A stretch of DNA of 64,000 bases from Kosakonia pseudosacchari (lineage in GTDB: Bacteria > Pseudomonadota > Gammaproteobacteria > Enterobacterales > Enterobacteriaceae), in contig NZ_FXWP01000009.1 in assembly GCF_900184035.1 (NCBI RefSeq), positions 496,001 through 560,000 of the forward strand, written 5' to 3'. Below the pieces are notes generated by a model. The model had not been told where the DNA came from. It made no database searches and worked only from the letters and a program-made list of their open reading frames with translations. Below are positions 40,801 to 50,474 of this stretch, piece after piece. A program made the position numbers and the translations under genes. How positions within the stretch are numbered: the stretch's first letter is position 1; each line of letters opens with the position of its first letter.

Positions 40801-43800
40801 GCCCCCCTTCTCGACGCGTGTTTCGAAGGCCTGCCCGCCGCTGCCGATATTCTGCGTACCGCCGAGCAGTCGCGCGGCGAAAGATTTCGCGCCGTTGTTG
40901 ACGTACTGCGCACCGCCGTTCAAGACGGTGGAGATTGCCACCGCAGCGTTACTCAGGATCTGCGTCCCGCCGGCGTTAATGACGCTCTGGCGTGCCCAGC
41001 CATACGGATCCACGATCTGCGCACCGCCGTTATTAATCACCGCGTCGAACGACTGGCCGTGCACGCGCTGCACGCCACCGCTGTTAATCAGCGTGCCGCT
41101 GGCCTGGCCGCTCTTGGTTACCAGTTGCACCCCGCCGTCGCTGATGCTGGTGCCGGAAGCCGAACCTTCTACCAGTTGGGTACCACCGCCGAACACCGTA
41201 CCATCAGACGCCGCACCGCCAGCGGAAATGTGTTGCACCCCGCCGTTATTCACGATCGAACCGGCAGCCAAGCCGCCATAATTGACGATTTGCTGACCGC
41301 CGTTATTGATCACGGACGAGATAGCCGTACCATCTACGCTCTGTACGCCACCGCTGTTGATATGGGTGTCGGTGGTTTTACCACTCCCTGCCACCAGTTG
41401 CGTACCGCCATCGTTCACGCTGGCACCGGAGGCAGTACCTTCCACCAGCTGTTTGCCGCCGCCGAAGATGGTGCCGTCAGACGCCGCGCCGCCGAGATTG
41501 ATGTGCTGCAGGCCGCCGCTGTTCACCGTGGTGCCTGCCGCCAGACCACCTTTATTCACTAGCTGGATGCCGCCGTTACGCACCACGGCCGAGGTCGCGT
41601 TGCCATCAACGCTCTGTACACCGCCGCTATTGATGAGGGTGCCGGTCGCTTTGCCGGTGGTTGTGACAATTTGATAAGCGCCATCGTTGATACTGGTGCC
41701 GGACGCCGTGCCCGCCACCACTTGTTTACCGCCGCCGAAAATGGTGCCATCAGATGCAGCGCCACCAAGGTTGATGTGCTGCAGACCGCCGCTGTGAACG
41801 GCGGTGCCTGCCGCCAGGCCACCGTTATTCACCAACTGGATACCGCCATTGCGTACCACGGATGAGGTGGCGCTGCCGTCCACACTCTGCACACCGCCGC
41901 TGTTGATTTGGGTACTGGAGGTGTTGCCGGTAGCCTGCACGATTTGCAGACCGCCATCGCTGATGCTGGTCCCGGACGCGGTCCCTGCCACCAGCTGTTT
42001 ACCCCCGCCAAAGATGGTGCCATCAGACGCCGCGCCACCAAGGTTAATGTGCTGCAGACCGCCGCTATTGACGATAGAGCCAGCGGCCAGCCCACCGCTG
42101 TTCACCAGCTGTACGCCACCGTTATTCACCACGGCGGAGGTCGCCGAGCCGTCAACGCGCTGCAGGCCGCCGCTGTTGATAAGCGCTCCCGTGGCAATGC
42201 CGCCGACCTGGACGTGCTGAATGCCGCCGTCGCCAATAACGGTATCGCCTGCCATACCCGCGACCTGCTGCGTTCCGCCCAGCAGCGTCGTTTTTGAGGC
42301 CGCGCCGCCGGCACGCACAATCTGCACGCCATCTTTATCGACGCGAGTATCGTTCGCATGACCGCCGCTGCGGATCAGCTGTTTACCGCCGGTGTAGACG
42401 ATCGTGCCGTTAGCCGTGCCGTCAACATCCTGGAAACCGCCGTCATAGATTTTGCTGTCGATGGTTTTGCCGGTAACGTGAACCTGCTGCACGCCGCCTG
42501 AATCCACACGGGTATTGGATGCCGTACCTTCGACAATCTGAGTACCGCCAAACAACAGCGCATCCGAGGCAGCGCCGCCTTCGTTAATGTGCTGCAGCCC
42601 CCCAGAATTAACCAGCGAGTCCGTAGCAAGCGCACCGGAGTGGATCAACTGCACCCCGCTATCGTTGACCACGGCGGCGATCGCTGTGCCGTCCACCGCC
42701 TGAGTGCCACCGCTGTTGATGATGGTGTCGGTGGCTTTACCGGTGACCTGCACAAGCTGGTAAGCGCCGTTATTGATACTGGTGCCAGAGGCCGTACCGG
42801 CAACAACTTGCTTACCGCCGCCAAACACCGTGGTGTCGGATGCAGCGCCACCTTCATTGATGTGCTGCAGGCCGCCACTGTTAACCGTCGCGTTGTCCGC
42901 CAGGCCGCCGCGGTTCACCAGCTGGGCTCCGCCGTCATTGATAACCGATGAGGTAGCCGTGCCGTCCACACGTTGCAGGCCGCCTTCATTGATCAGCGAT
43001 CCACTGGCGCTGCCACCTACCTGAACGTGCTGTACGCCGCCGGCACCGATAATGGTATCTGCCGCCACGCCCGCCAGTTGCTGAATACCGCCCAACAGTG
43101 TCGTGAAGGCAGTTGAGCCACCTGAGAGCACATTCTGAATACCGCCGCTGTTGATCACCGCGCTGGTAGCGGCTCCACCGCTGCGCACTTTCTGCAGACC
43201 GCCGTCGTTCACTTCTGCGGAGAACGAGACGCCGTCCACATCCTGTTCACCGCCGGCGTTAACCACCGCATCACTGCTCGTGCCGCTGGCGTGGATCTGC
43301 TGCAATCCGCCATTATTAATAATGGTGCCGGAGGTGGTGCCTTCCACCAGTTGAGTGCCGCCGAGCAGAATGGCATCGGATGCTGCACCGCCCTGGCTGA
43401 TATGCTGCAGACCGCCGGTATTCACTACGCCGCCTGTCGCCAGCCCCCCACGGTTAACCTGCTGCGTACCGCCAGCATTAACAACCGAGGAGATGGCCTG
43501 GCCGTCTACGGTCTGCGTACCGCGATTGTTGATGATGGTACCGGTAGATTTGCCGGTTTCCTGTACCAGTTGCGCACCGCCGTCGTTGACGCTGGTGCCG
43601 GATGCAGTCCCCGCCAGTACCTGGGTGCCGCCGCCAAACACCACGCCGTCGGAAGCTGCTCCGCCCTGATTGATATGCTGAACCCCGCCGCTGTTCACGA
43701 TGGTGCCCGCCGCCAGCGCGCCACTATGCACCAGTTGGGTACCGCCGCCGTTAACAACGGCGGAGATAGCGGTGCCGTCTACCGTCTGCGTGCCACGGTT

Positions 43801-44610
43801 GTTGATGATGGTACCGGTAGCTTTGCCGGTTTGCTGAACCAGTTGCGCGCCACCGTCGTTAAGGTGCGCACCGGATACCGTACCGGCCACGAATTGATTA
43901 CCGCCGCCAAAAATAGCGGTGTCGGCAGCGGAACCACCGACGTTAACGTGCTGGACACCCCCGCTGTTTACCGTCGCGTCCTGAGAGAAACCACCGCCGT
44001 TGATGAGCTGGATGCCGCCTGTGTTAATAACGCCCTGGACTGAACTGCCGTTGACGGCTTGCACGCCGCCAGAGTTAATAATCGTCTGGCTTGCCAGTCC
44101 GCTTTCCAGCACCGTCTGCTCACCGCCAGCACCGACAATGGTGTTATTAGCCCTGCCGGCGACCGCCTGCTTGCCGCCGCTGTTAAGCTGCGTGCCTGTT
44201 GCCGTCCCGTCCACTTCAACAATCTGTGTCCCGTCAGTGACAACGGTGCCGGTCGTCTGACCGTTCTGGCGCACAATCTGCGAACCACCGTCCTGAACAC
44301 GGGTATCCACAGTCTGGCCGCCCGCCACTATCTGGGTGCCACGGCTGGTGATGGTATGGTTGGTGGTTAACCCGCCAGGATGCACATTCTGCACGCCCTC
44401 CTGCACCACCTCATCGCGCGTCGAACCGGTGACGTCAAGGGTGAACGCCATCACCCCGCTGCTTGCGAACAGGCCGCCCACCGCCGCCGAGATCAATACC
44501 GCGCCGCCAGCGCGCTTGCCTTTCGCTCGGGTCAGTTCTGAAACCACCACAAACGCCCGCTGAACGTCATTCCACACCAGCCGGTAACTGCAGTTAAGAC
44601 TTTTTTTCAT
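37807..44610 (-). CDS. Giant AIDA-I-type autotransporter adhesin (type Va), probably O-heptosylated
   Basis: 2267 residues. The N-terminus MKKSLNCSYRLVWNDVQRAF is an extended signal-peptide region (ESPR), with cleavage likely after VMA (about residue 55). From about residue 60 to 1600 the passenger consists of 18-20-residue strand-loop-strand repeats (GGxQxV...GGxAxxTxI), the target type for autotransporter heptosyltransferases. A transition region with GSGTLYKEGDNTLTLSG follows, then a beta-barrel translocator over the last ~280 residues ending in TLKVGF with a terminal Phe. It is the second gene after its heptosyltransferase, 31 bp downstream. Adhesion, aggregation or biofilm is the usual role; the ligand is unknown. 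Confidence 0.93.
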   Translation of the reverse strand: MKKSLNCSYRLVWNDVQRAFVVVSELTRAKGKRAGGAVLISAAVGGLFASSGVMAFTLDVTGSTRDEVVQEGVQNVHPGGLTTNHTITSRGTQIVAGGQTVDTRVQDGGSQIVRQNGQTTGTVVTDGTQIVEVDGTATGTQLNSGGKQAVAGRANNTIVGAGGEQTVLESGLASQTIINSGGVQAVNGSSVQGVINTGGIQLINGGGFSQDATVNSGGVQHVNVGGSAADTAIFGGGNQFVAGTVSGAHLNDGGAQLVQQTGKATGTIINNRGTQTVDGTAISAVVNGGGTQLVHSGALAAGTIVNSGGVQHINQGGAASDGVVFGGGTQVLAGTASGTSVNDGGAQLVQETGKSTGTIINNRGTQTVDGQAISSVVNAGGTQQVNRGGLATGGVVNTGGLQHISQGGAASDAILLGGTQLVEGTTSGTIINNGGLQQIHASGTSSDAVVNAGGEQDVDGVSFSAEVNDGGLQKVRSGGAATSAVINSGGIQNVLSGGSTAFTTLLGGIQQLAGVAADTIIGAGGVQHVQVGGSASGSLINEGGLQRVDGTATSSVINDGGAQLVNRGGLADNATVNSGGLQHINEGGAASDTTVFGGGKQVVAGTASGTSINNGAYQLVQVTGKATDTIINSGGTQAVDGTAIAAVVNDSGVQLIHSGALATDSLVNSGGLQHINEGGAASDALLFGGTQIVEGTASNTRVDSGGVQQVHVTGKTIDSKIYDGGFQDVDGTANGTIVYTGGKQLIRSGGHANDTRVDKDGVQIVRAGGAASKTTLLGGTQQVAGMAGDTVIGDGGIQHVQVGGIATGALINSGGLQRVDGSATSAVVNNGGVQLVNSGGLAAGSIVNSGGLQHINLGGAASDGTIFGGGKQLVAGTASGTSISDGGLQIVQATGNTSSTQINSGGVQSVDGSATSSVVRNGGIQLVNNGGLAAGTAVHSGGLQHINLGGAASDGTIFGGGKQVVAGTASGTSINDGAYQIVTTTGKATGTLINSGGVQSVDGNATSAVVRNGGIQLVNKGGLAAGTTVNSGGLQHINLGGAASDGTIFGGGKQLVEGTASGASVNDGGTQLVAGSGKTTDTHINSGGVQSVDGTAISSVINNGGQQIVNYGGLAAGSIVNNGGVQHISAGGAASDGTVFGGGTQLVEGSASGTSISDGGVQLVTKSGQASGTLINSGGVQRVHGQSFDAVINNGGAQIVDPYGWARQSVINAGGTQILSNAAVAISTVLNGGAQYVNNGAKSFAARLLGGTQNIGSGGQAFETRVEKGGVQNVNAGGYTYGGTIFTGGRQNVAAGGVTDFTFVDGGLQVVDGTSIVSIVKNGGRQVINKNANAEVSVVIDGGIQEVFGTTTGSEITRAEQRIFSGGSATSTVLSDGAIQGIYDGAVVTDTRNRNSIQNVYSGGRAENNLMDDFAVQNIAAGATAVNTSMINSSQQNVRGSAVDTDLSANAVQNVYRGGTATRTAIYERGIQNIYSGGSSVFATIQAGGIQNVLNGGTATSTTINGGGTQNVNSGGTVISTIIREGGIQNVNDGAIVIDNKVVGDQVVNQGGTVASSTVSENGTQSVTFGGTAIATTVSKGGAQFVRAGGVADLTAIERGGMLALEDGATVTNINLNSGAALMAGTDTTLNGTNALGSFSIANKVAESVLLEGGGLLSVAADGSANNTVVSENGTLSVAEGGMLTGVTKVNDGATLAGNVNNSGELRITTDSSANTVNAAINGSGTLYKEGDNTLTLSGALNQAGGTYLQSGTLVFSGLDAVTDIIAQRGTSLQLTNGTTLTGMIDPTDLTVDAGSSWLMTADSLLNNLTLGGSIDYQAPTGTFVPKTLTVTNLVGNGGTITLNTLFTGNTAVSDSLVLDGGTATGNTQIAIRSQGGLGARTTGNGIQVVNAINGATTTDDAFSLNGSLQAGAYNYTLQQGSADESWYLTTAEAGGNENGPQNYRSATYLYSSVYAQAMDYDSALLGSLDARRYAARTAAESGSNMWARFQAGQLSHDHGGNDLRSGNTPDSKGGYTFLQIGSDLWQGAASTMEWTVGVYGAAGLSAVDVQRNNKSKAGTVRDDAYSGGLYLNGVHESGWWMDVVAQGTRHNFDTNPRDGDGLKTHGWGYVGSFETGLPFEIGGGLVLEPQVQYQYRGVNLKDGNDDVADVKFGDGHSQQVRAGLRLGNNATLKETGKPVPVSWWVRPSFIQTFDSKGTLNVSAPGVAGSEVAFNPDQDGTAASLDVGIDGQIRDNVTLGVRAGYTRSIDDAGTGGYGGQITLKVGF
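41228..43956 (-). repeat. 273-bp higher-order repeat in the autotransporter passenger
   Basis: The block containing ATGTGCTGCA (codes for LQHI on the reverse strand) or a one- to two-base variant recurs at 41228, 41501, 41774, 42047, 42587, 42860, 43400, 43673 and 43946. Spacings are 273 bp seven times or, across variant blocks, 540 bp. Each 91-residue block holds five short repeat units. Flanking DNA between blocks is highly similar, so the array resembles a segmental amplification. Confidence 0.9.
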
Positions 44611-44641
44611 TTCTATGTCCTCGAAACCCGTCTCTCATCCG

Positions 44642-45898
44642 TCAGGCGGCATGTTGATCGGGGTCTGCCAATGCTGTTGTTTTGATGCCAAAGGGATTGC
44701 TTCGCAGGGCAATCAGCCGACGAAGATGGCCGATAACCTGCTTGCCAGTGATAAAACGGGTGCATTCGTACTGCCGGTCCGTGCCTTTGTGGCGCGGACA
44801 CCAGAAATAGTCCTGATGATCAAAATTGAACCGCACGTCATCCCAGCAGCCGTTGCAGACATGGGTATTGATGACGCGCCAGGGGGTATGAAATTCGCTG
44901 TTCGGCAGGCTGAATCCGCTGATCAGCACCACCGGGATCCGACAGCCCCAGGCAAGCCAGGAGAGACCGCTGCCGAGGCCGATAAAAAATTCGGCGTGCT
45001 CCAGCAGCGCCACACGTTCAGCAAGGGGCAGATTGCCGGTGAAATCTTCCGCGCCGTGGGGGATTTTGTTCCAGATGTAACCGCGACCTACCACGCGCTC
45101 TTTGTCGATACACAGCACGCGGTAGCCCTGCTCTTTCAGATAATCGATGACTTCATGCCAGCCGTTGCCGTTGTTCCAGAATTTGGCCTGGCTGGTGGAC
45201 TGGGTCGCGATGCAGACATAGGGTTCAGCGATACGACGCGCGCTGCGCTGGCGCAGATCCGGAACGATTTCCTTGGGATCGACACCGAGAATATGCCCGG
45301 CGGTGCGGTGCAGACCCACGGCGCGAAAATCGAATGGCTGCTTGTCGAGATCGCCATGAAAAAACAGCCCGACGCGCCAGCTGGCATAAGGCGGCTCGCT
45401 CATGCCCGGCCCAGCCTGCCACTCTTCAGGAGTAGCGCAATGGAGCTGCGGATAGACCGGTTTGAAGAGATCGACGATCGGCTGTGCCATGGTGCAATAA
45501 ACGTTGCACTGGTACGTCTGCCGAAAGCGTTCAGCGTAAGGTACCCAGCCAATGAGGTCGCCCAGCGTACCACCGGGAAATGAAACCAGTACCGTTTGGC
45601 CGCGCATATCCAGAACGTGATCCAGCACGGGCTCCGGCTGGGCGCCGTCCCAGACCCGCAGACGAAACGGCACATAATATTTTTTTGTGCTGATCACCCA
45701 GCCCTGCGCGACATCGTCGGCAAAGAGGATATTTCCCGTTTCGTCATCGCTTATTTCGACCCGCCAGTTACCGGCTGGCAACAATAACCGGGCACCGTCA
45801 TTAAAATCATACAGGATACCCATCGGTCCCTGCTGAGTCGGAATTTCTGGCGGCGGAATAAAAGCATATCCCTGCCCAACAACGGCGGAAGTCGTCAT
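44642..45898 (-). CDS. Autotransporter strand-loop-strand O-heptosyltransferase (TibC/Aah family)
   Basis: 418 residues from ATG 45898, which aligns with the N-terminus of TibC; a GTG at 45961 has a better ribosome site (GGAGG, 7 bp) and would add 21 residues. PPPEIPTQQGP...YDFNDGARLLLPAGNW and QSTSQAKFWNNGNGWHEVI are family stretches. Four cysteines at about residues 348, 351, 367 and 379 (HVCNGCWDD, YFWCPRHKG, QYECTRF) match the iron-finger of TibC. The GT9-like fold transfers heptose from ADP-heptose to serines of the passenger repeats in the cytoplasm. First gene of the two-gene operon. Confidence 0.92.
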   Translation of the reverse strand: MTTSAVVGQGYAFIPPPEIPTQQGPMGILYDFNDGARLLLPAGNWRVEISDDETGNILFADDVAQGWVISTKKYYVPFRLRVWDGAQPEPVLDHVLDMRGQTVLVSFPGGTLGDLIGWVPYAERFRQTYQCNVYCTMAQPIVDLFKPVYPQLHCATPEEWQAGPGMSEPPYASWRVGLFFHGDLDKQPFDFRAVGLHRTAGHILGVDPKEIVPDLRQRSARRIAEPYVCIATQSTSQAKFWNNGNGWHEVIDYLKEQGYRVLCIDKERVVGRGYIWNKIPHGAEDFTGNLPLAERVALLEHAEFFIGLGSGLSWLAWGCRIPVVLISGFSLPNSEFHTPWRVINTHVCNGCWDDVRFNFDHQDYFWCPRHKGTDRQYECTRFITGKQVIGHLRRLIALRSNPFGIKTTALADPDQHAA

Positions 45899-46648
45899 CA
45901 CCCAACCTTCATCATGAGTAAACGCGTTAAATAAGGCTGGCAATAAATAATAATCAGGCACCAGCCGACCTCCGGCGTTAATAATCCGGAACGAAATTTT
46001 TTATGAATTTTTCGAGTCTCATCAAGAGTCGATTAAGAGTAGTAACAAGACGTTTTATTGCAAATTCTTTCTAAAAGTTAAGTTCCAGAAATATCAACCA
46101 GTTAGTTTTTGCCCTCTTTCGCACCTTATTTATAATAAACATTAGAAACAATCACTTAACTGCAAACGGAAGTAGCTAATTTAGGATTATCCTTAAAGCA
46201 AATTTCATGCAAAAACGTGATATTAATTCAGAAATATAAAATATATTTCCACGCATCCAGGGAGTCTTTCCCAGATATATCCGCCTCACTGAGATGACAG
46301 AGAGAAGTAAAAAAAAGTCGTCCCGACAATTATTAAAAAGCAAACTGGCGCACACTTTTTATTTAATTAAGGGCTACGCCCTTTTACGCAGCGAAATAAA
46401 CAGAACAATCTTATTGTTTATTTTTATGATTCATCAAGTGAGAAGATAAATAAGCGTAGCCGTAGCAGCGTAATAACGTTGCCGCAAAGGAGATTTCGCT
46501 CACATCGCCACGATGGCCAGGCCACAGGCTGACCCGTCTGCGCAACGGTTGCGCAATTATGTGATAACGGTTACACAACAAATCGATAATGACGATAAAT
46601 TCGTATTTTGAAACAGCGTTTTTAATTCCTTTCTGCCAATGTCGACGC

Positions 46649-46654
46649 TATAAT
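46649..46654 (+). promoter_or_regulatory. pykF promoter -10 element
   Basis: TATAAT preceded by a weak -35 (TTCCTT, 17 bp upstream). It lies just before a Cra-like palindrome and leaves a leader of more than 200 bases, as in E. coli pykF. Confidence 0.65.
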
Positions 46655-46667
46655 GCCGCCATCCTAA

Positions 46668-46683
46668 TTTGAATGGATTCAGC
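46668..46683. promoter_or_regulatory. Candidate Cra (FruR) operator of pykF
   Basis: TTTGAATGGATTCAGC matches the imperfect palindrome GCTGAANCGNTTCAGC at most positions. It overlaps the predicted transcription start, the position expected for Cra repression of pykF. Confidence 0.75.
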
Positions 46684-46895
46684 TGATTGAACTGTAAAAC
46701 AAATTACTCATATCAATTTTTCCCCGATCTGGCTGAATCTCAGGCACACATTCTTCTGCACGCTTTTTTGATGTCACCTATCCTTAGACTGTGGCATCGC
46801 TCTTTTCGCAACACAGGTTTGACTCCGAAGCCGTGCGCTAACCGGAGCGTAAATTCCCAATCCTTCTCAACTCAAACTTAAAGACCAGAACTGTC

Positions 46896-48308
46896 ATGAA
46901 AAAGACCAAAATTGTTTGCACCATCGGTCCGAAAACCGAATCCGAAGAGATGCTGGCGAAAATGCTGGACGCTGGCATGAACGTCATGCGTTTAAACTTC
47001 TCTCACGGTGACTATGCTGAGCACGGCCAGCGCATTAAAAACCTGCGCAACGTGATGAGCAAAACCGGTAAAAAAGCGGCAATTCTGCTGGACACCAAAG
47101 GTCCGGAAATCCGCACCATCAAACTGGAAGGTGGCAACGACGTCTCCCTGAAAGCAGGTCAGACTTTCACCTTCACCACTGACAAATCTGTTGTCGGCAA
47201 CGCGGACACTGTTGCCGTGACCTACGAAGGTTTCACCAACGATCTGAGCGTTGGCAACACCGTACTGGTAGACGATGGTCTGATTGGTATGGAAGTAACC
47301 GAAATCGTTGGCAATAAAGTTATCTGTAAAGTGCTGAACAACGGCGATCTCGGTGAAAACAAAGGCGTAAACCTGCCTGGCGTTTCCATCGCCCTGCCGG
47401 CATTGGCTGAAAAAGACAAGCAAGACCTGATCTTCGGTTGCGAACAAGGCGTCGACTTTGTTGCGGCGTCCTTCATCCGTAAACGTTCTGACGTGGTTGA
47501 AATTCGTGAGCACCTGAAAGCGCACGGCGGCGAGAATATCCAGATCATTTCCAAAATTGAAAACCAGGAAGGCCTGAACAACTTCGACGAAATCCTCGAA
47601 GCATCCGACGGCATCATGGTTGCGCGTGGCGACCTGGGCGTTGAAATCCCGGTTGAAGAAGTGATCTTCGCGCAGAAGATGATGATTGAAAAATGTATCC
47701 GCGCGCGCAAAGTTGTTATCACTGCGACCCAGATGCTTGATTCCATGATTAAAAACCCGCGTCCGACCCGCGCTGAAGCTGGCGACGTGGCGAACGCCAT
47801 CCTCGACGGTACCGACGCAGTGATGCTCTCTGGCGAATCCGCTAAAGGGAAATACCCGCTGGAAGCGGTGACCATTATGGCCACCATTTGTGAGCGTACC
47901 GATCGCGTGATGACCAGCCGTCTGGATTTCAACAACGACAGCCGTAAACTGCGCATCACGGAAGCAGTTTGCCGCGGCGCGGTTGAAACTGCTGAAAAAC
48001 TGGAAGCGCCGCTGATTGTTGTTGCGACTCAGGGCGGCAAATCTGCTCGCGCTGTGCGTAAATACTTCCCGGATGCCACCATTCTGGCGCTGACCACCAA
48101 CGAAGTGACCGCGCGTCAGCTGGTGCTGAGCAAAGGCGTTATCCCGCAGCTGGTGAAAGAGATCTCTTCTACCGATGATTTCTACCGTCTGGGCAAAGAA
48201 GTGGCGCTGGACAGCGGCCTGGCAAGCAAAGGCGACGTAGTGGTTATGGTTTCCGGCGCACTGGTTCCGAGCGGCACCACAAACACAGCTTCCGTCCACG
48301 TTCTGTAA
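46896..48308 (+). CDS. pykF: Pyruvate kinase I
   Basis: 470 residues, as in E. coli, beginning [20 protein letters not shown]. The TIM barrel shows MRLNFSHGD, the [15 protein letters not shown] active-site Lys region and [12 protein letters not shown]. It converts phosphoenolpyruvate and ADP to pyruvate and ATP in glycolysis, activated by fructose-1,6-bisphosphate. Cra repression is suggested by the upstream site. Confidence 0.99.
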   Translation: MKKTKIVCTIGPKTESEEMLAKMLDAGMNVMRLNFSHGDYAEHGQRIKNLRNVMSKTGKKAAILLDTKGPEIRTIKLEGGNDVSLKAGQTFTFTTDKSVVGNADTVAVTYEGFTNDLSVGNTVLVDDGLIGMEVTEIVGNKVICKVLNNGDLGENKGVNLPGVSIALPALAEKDKQDLIFGCEQGVDFVAASFIRKRSDVVEIREHLKAHGGENIQIISKIENQEGLNNFDEILEASDGIMVARGDLGVEIPVEEVIFAQKMMIEKCIRARKVVITATQMLDSMIKNPRPTRAEAGDVANAILDGTDAVMLSGESAKGKYPLEAVTIMATICERTDRVMTSRLDFNNDSRKLRITEAVCRGAVETAEKLEAPLIVVATQGGKSARAVRKYFPDATILALTTNEVTARQLVLSKGVIPQLVKEISSTDDFYRLGKEVALDSGLASKGDVVVMVSGALVPSGTTNTASVHVL

Positions 48309-48854
<546 letters not shown>

Positions 48855-48868
48855 GAGTTCCTGTAATG

Positions 48869-48899
48869 AAATGGCGCACCCGGTGCGCCATTTTTTTTT
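48869..48899 (+). terminator. Rho-independent terminator of lpp
   Basis: ATGGCGCACC / GGTGCGCCAT perfect stem followed by a run of T residues, just after lpp. Confidence 0.95.
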
Positions 48900-48925
48900 G
48901 CCTGTAATATGCCCTTCTTTTTCGT

Positions 48926-49942
48926 CTACTGCGTTATAGCCTCTTGTTGTGCTTCTGCATCCACCGTTGTTCCTTTCACCCTGTTCTGTACCGATAACAC
49001 GCTTTCTTTTGACGCTACCGCCGATGTTCTGGCCGGAATTGCTACCGGGTAACCCGCCCGACGATTCAACGCTTGCGTAATCATGCCACTATCACCGCCA
49101 GCACTGTGGATAAAAGCCTCCAGCGCGGGAGAGAAGTTGATCGGCACCGTCTGCGTATTTTCTTCAACTTTTTGTGCCAGCGGACGATGCACTTCAATAA
49201 AGTGCCGCCCGTCAGGCTCTACGGTGTATTTCACCGGCTCGTTGATGATTGTCACCCGCGTCCCAGCCGCAACCTGCGCAAACAGCGCCTGAATATCCGG
49301 CGCATTCATGCGGATACAGCCTGAGCTGACCCGTAACCCAACGCTGTCCGGCGCATTCGTACCGTGAATGAGATATTCACCATTACCAATCCCCAGACGC
49401 AGCGCAAAGCGCCCCAGCGGATTATTTGGCCCTGCGGGTACCACCGGCGGCAATTCAATGCCGTTTGCTAATGAACGCGCGCGAATGCCCGCAGTCGGTG
49501 TCCATGTCGGGTTCGGGATCTTCTGGCTAACTCGCGTCACCGAAACCGGCGTTTCCAGCCCCTGTTGACCAATACCTATCGGGTAAACCTGCACACTGTT
49601 TTTCCCCGGCGGGAAATAATAGAGTCGCAATTCCGCCAGATTAACCACAATGCCTTCGCGCGGCGTATCGGGCAAAATCATTTGTGAGGGGATAGTGACG
49701 ATCGTGCCCGGTCTCGGTACGGGTGCAATCGTATTATTGGCTTCAAGGATCAACATGGCTGCCGTGTCGAAATGGCGGGCGATCGCCTGCAGGTTTTTAT
49801 CCCCCGCCTGCACGGTGTAAGTCTGGTTTTGCCCAATGACACGGCTACCATCGGCAGGCAGGGGATATTCTGCCGCACGAGCCACCTGGAGTGCGCTTAA
49901 AGCGCCGAAAAGACATAAGGAGAGTAAAGACGCGCGTTTCAT
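48926..49942 (-). CDS. ldtE: LdtE (YnhG), L,D-transpeptidase
   Basis: 338 residues (E. coli 334). A signal peptide (about 1-23, ARA|AEY) is followed by a LysM domain ([17 protein letters not shown]) and a YkuD domain (about 97-230) with the catalytic HGTN...SSGCIRM Cys-His motif. It makes 3-3 (DAP-DAP) cross-links in peptidoglycan. The C-terminal tail (about 260-338) is variable. Next to lpp, which sibling L,D-transpeptidases attach to the wall. Confidence 0.95.
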   Translation of the reverse strand: MKRASLLSLCLFGALSALQVARAAEYPLPADGSRVIGQNQTYTVQAGDKNLQAIARHFDTAAMLILEANNTIAPVPRPGTIVTIPSQMILPDTPREGIVVNLAELRLYYFPPGKNSVQVYPIGIGQQGLETPVSVTRVSQKIPNPTWTPTAGIRARSLANGIELPPVVPAGPNNPLGRFALRLGIGNGEYLIHGTNAPDSVGLRVSSGCIRMNAPDIQALFAQVAAGTRVTIINEPVKYTVEPDGRHFIEVHRPLAQKVEENTQTVPINFSPALEAFIHSAGGDSGMITQALNRRAGYPVAIPARTSAVASKESVLSVQNRVKGTTVDAEAQQEAITQ

Positions 49943-50043
49943 AGGAAGTTCCTGTATCCACTGACAAGGTGTCAGAAAGCTGAAGATCCAGCGAGGCGCT
50001 AAACACCTCGCGTCGTAACAGGATGAAATATGGTCTTTTAAGT

Positions 50044-50460
50044 TTAGCTAATGTTGGCTGCTTTGTTGCGAATCGCGCGGATCATCGCCTCAAGACCCTG
50101 CGAGCGAGAAGGGGTCAGATGTTGCGTGAGGGACATCTTTTCGAACCACGGGCGCACGTCAAACGCCACAATATCTTGCGCGGTCATCTGCTGATAGAGC
50201 ACAAAGACGATGGCAATAAGCCCTTTGACAATCGCGGCATCGCTGTCGCCAGCCAGCTCTATCACGCCCGCTTCGTTGCAATGCATGACAATCCAGACCT
50301 GGCTCTGACAGCCCTGAATAATGTTCTCCGGGTTGTGCGCTTCGGCACTTAATTCCGGTAGACGCTGTCCCAGTTCAATAATATAGAGGTACTTCTCTTC
50401 CCAGTTGGCACAGCGGCTAAAATTGCGCAGCAGTTTCTCTTTATCGGGTAATGCGGCCAT
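50044..50460 (-). CDS. sufE: SufE, sulfur acceptor
   Basis: 138 residues as in E. coli. The acceptor Cys lies in [11 protein letters not shown] (about Cys51). SufE takes persulfide from SufS and passes it to SufBCD. Last gene of the suf operon, 14 bp after sufS. Confidence 0.98.
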   Translation of the reverse strand: MAALPDKEKLLRNFSRCANWEEKYLYIIELGQRLPELSAEAHNPENIIQGCQSQVWIVMHCNEAGVIELAGDSDAAIVKGLIAIVFVLYQQMTAQDIVAFDVRPWFEKMSLTQHLTPSRSQGLEAMIRAIRNKAANIS

Positions 50461-50474
50461 TTTTGCCTCTCACG

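Larger units (their letters stand above)
45899..46895. other. AT-rich intergenic region upstream of pykF
   Basis: About 1 kb with no supported gene. From about 46000 to 46640 it is strikingly AT-rich compared with the neighbouring GC-rich genes, consistent with acquired DNA and a possible H-NS target. It should contain the promoter of the heptosyltransferase operon (reverse strand) and the pykF promoter. A small inverted repeat AAGGGC-TAC-GCCCTT lies near 46370. A 64-codon frame at 46687-46881 lacks a ribosome site and is not called. Confidence 0.6.

Noticed and set aside
41228..43956. CRISPR-like regular repeats
   Set aside because: The repeats are in frame within a protein, 273 bp apart with no short unique spacers, and there are no cas genes.
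40528..44043. Several forward frames of 70-344 codons opposite the passenger repeats
   Set aside because: They repeat with the same period as the passenger, being by-products of the repeat array in another frame.
46687..46881. 64-codon frame in the pykF leader
   Set aside because: Starts at TTG with no ribosome site and lies in the known-type long leader of pykF.
46992..48299. Reverse frame of 435 codons across pykF
   Set aside because: Antisense to a highly conserved gene whose codon bias leaves the complementary frame open.
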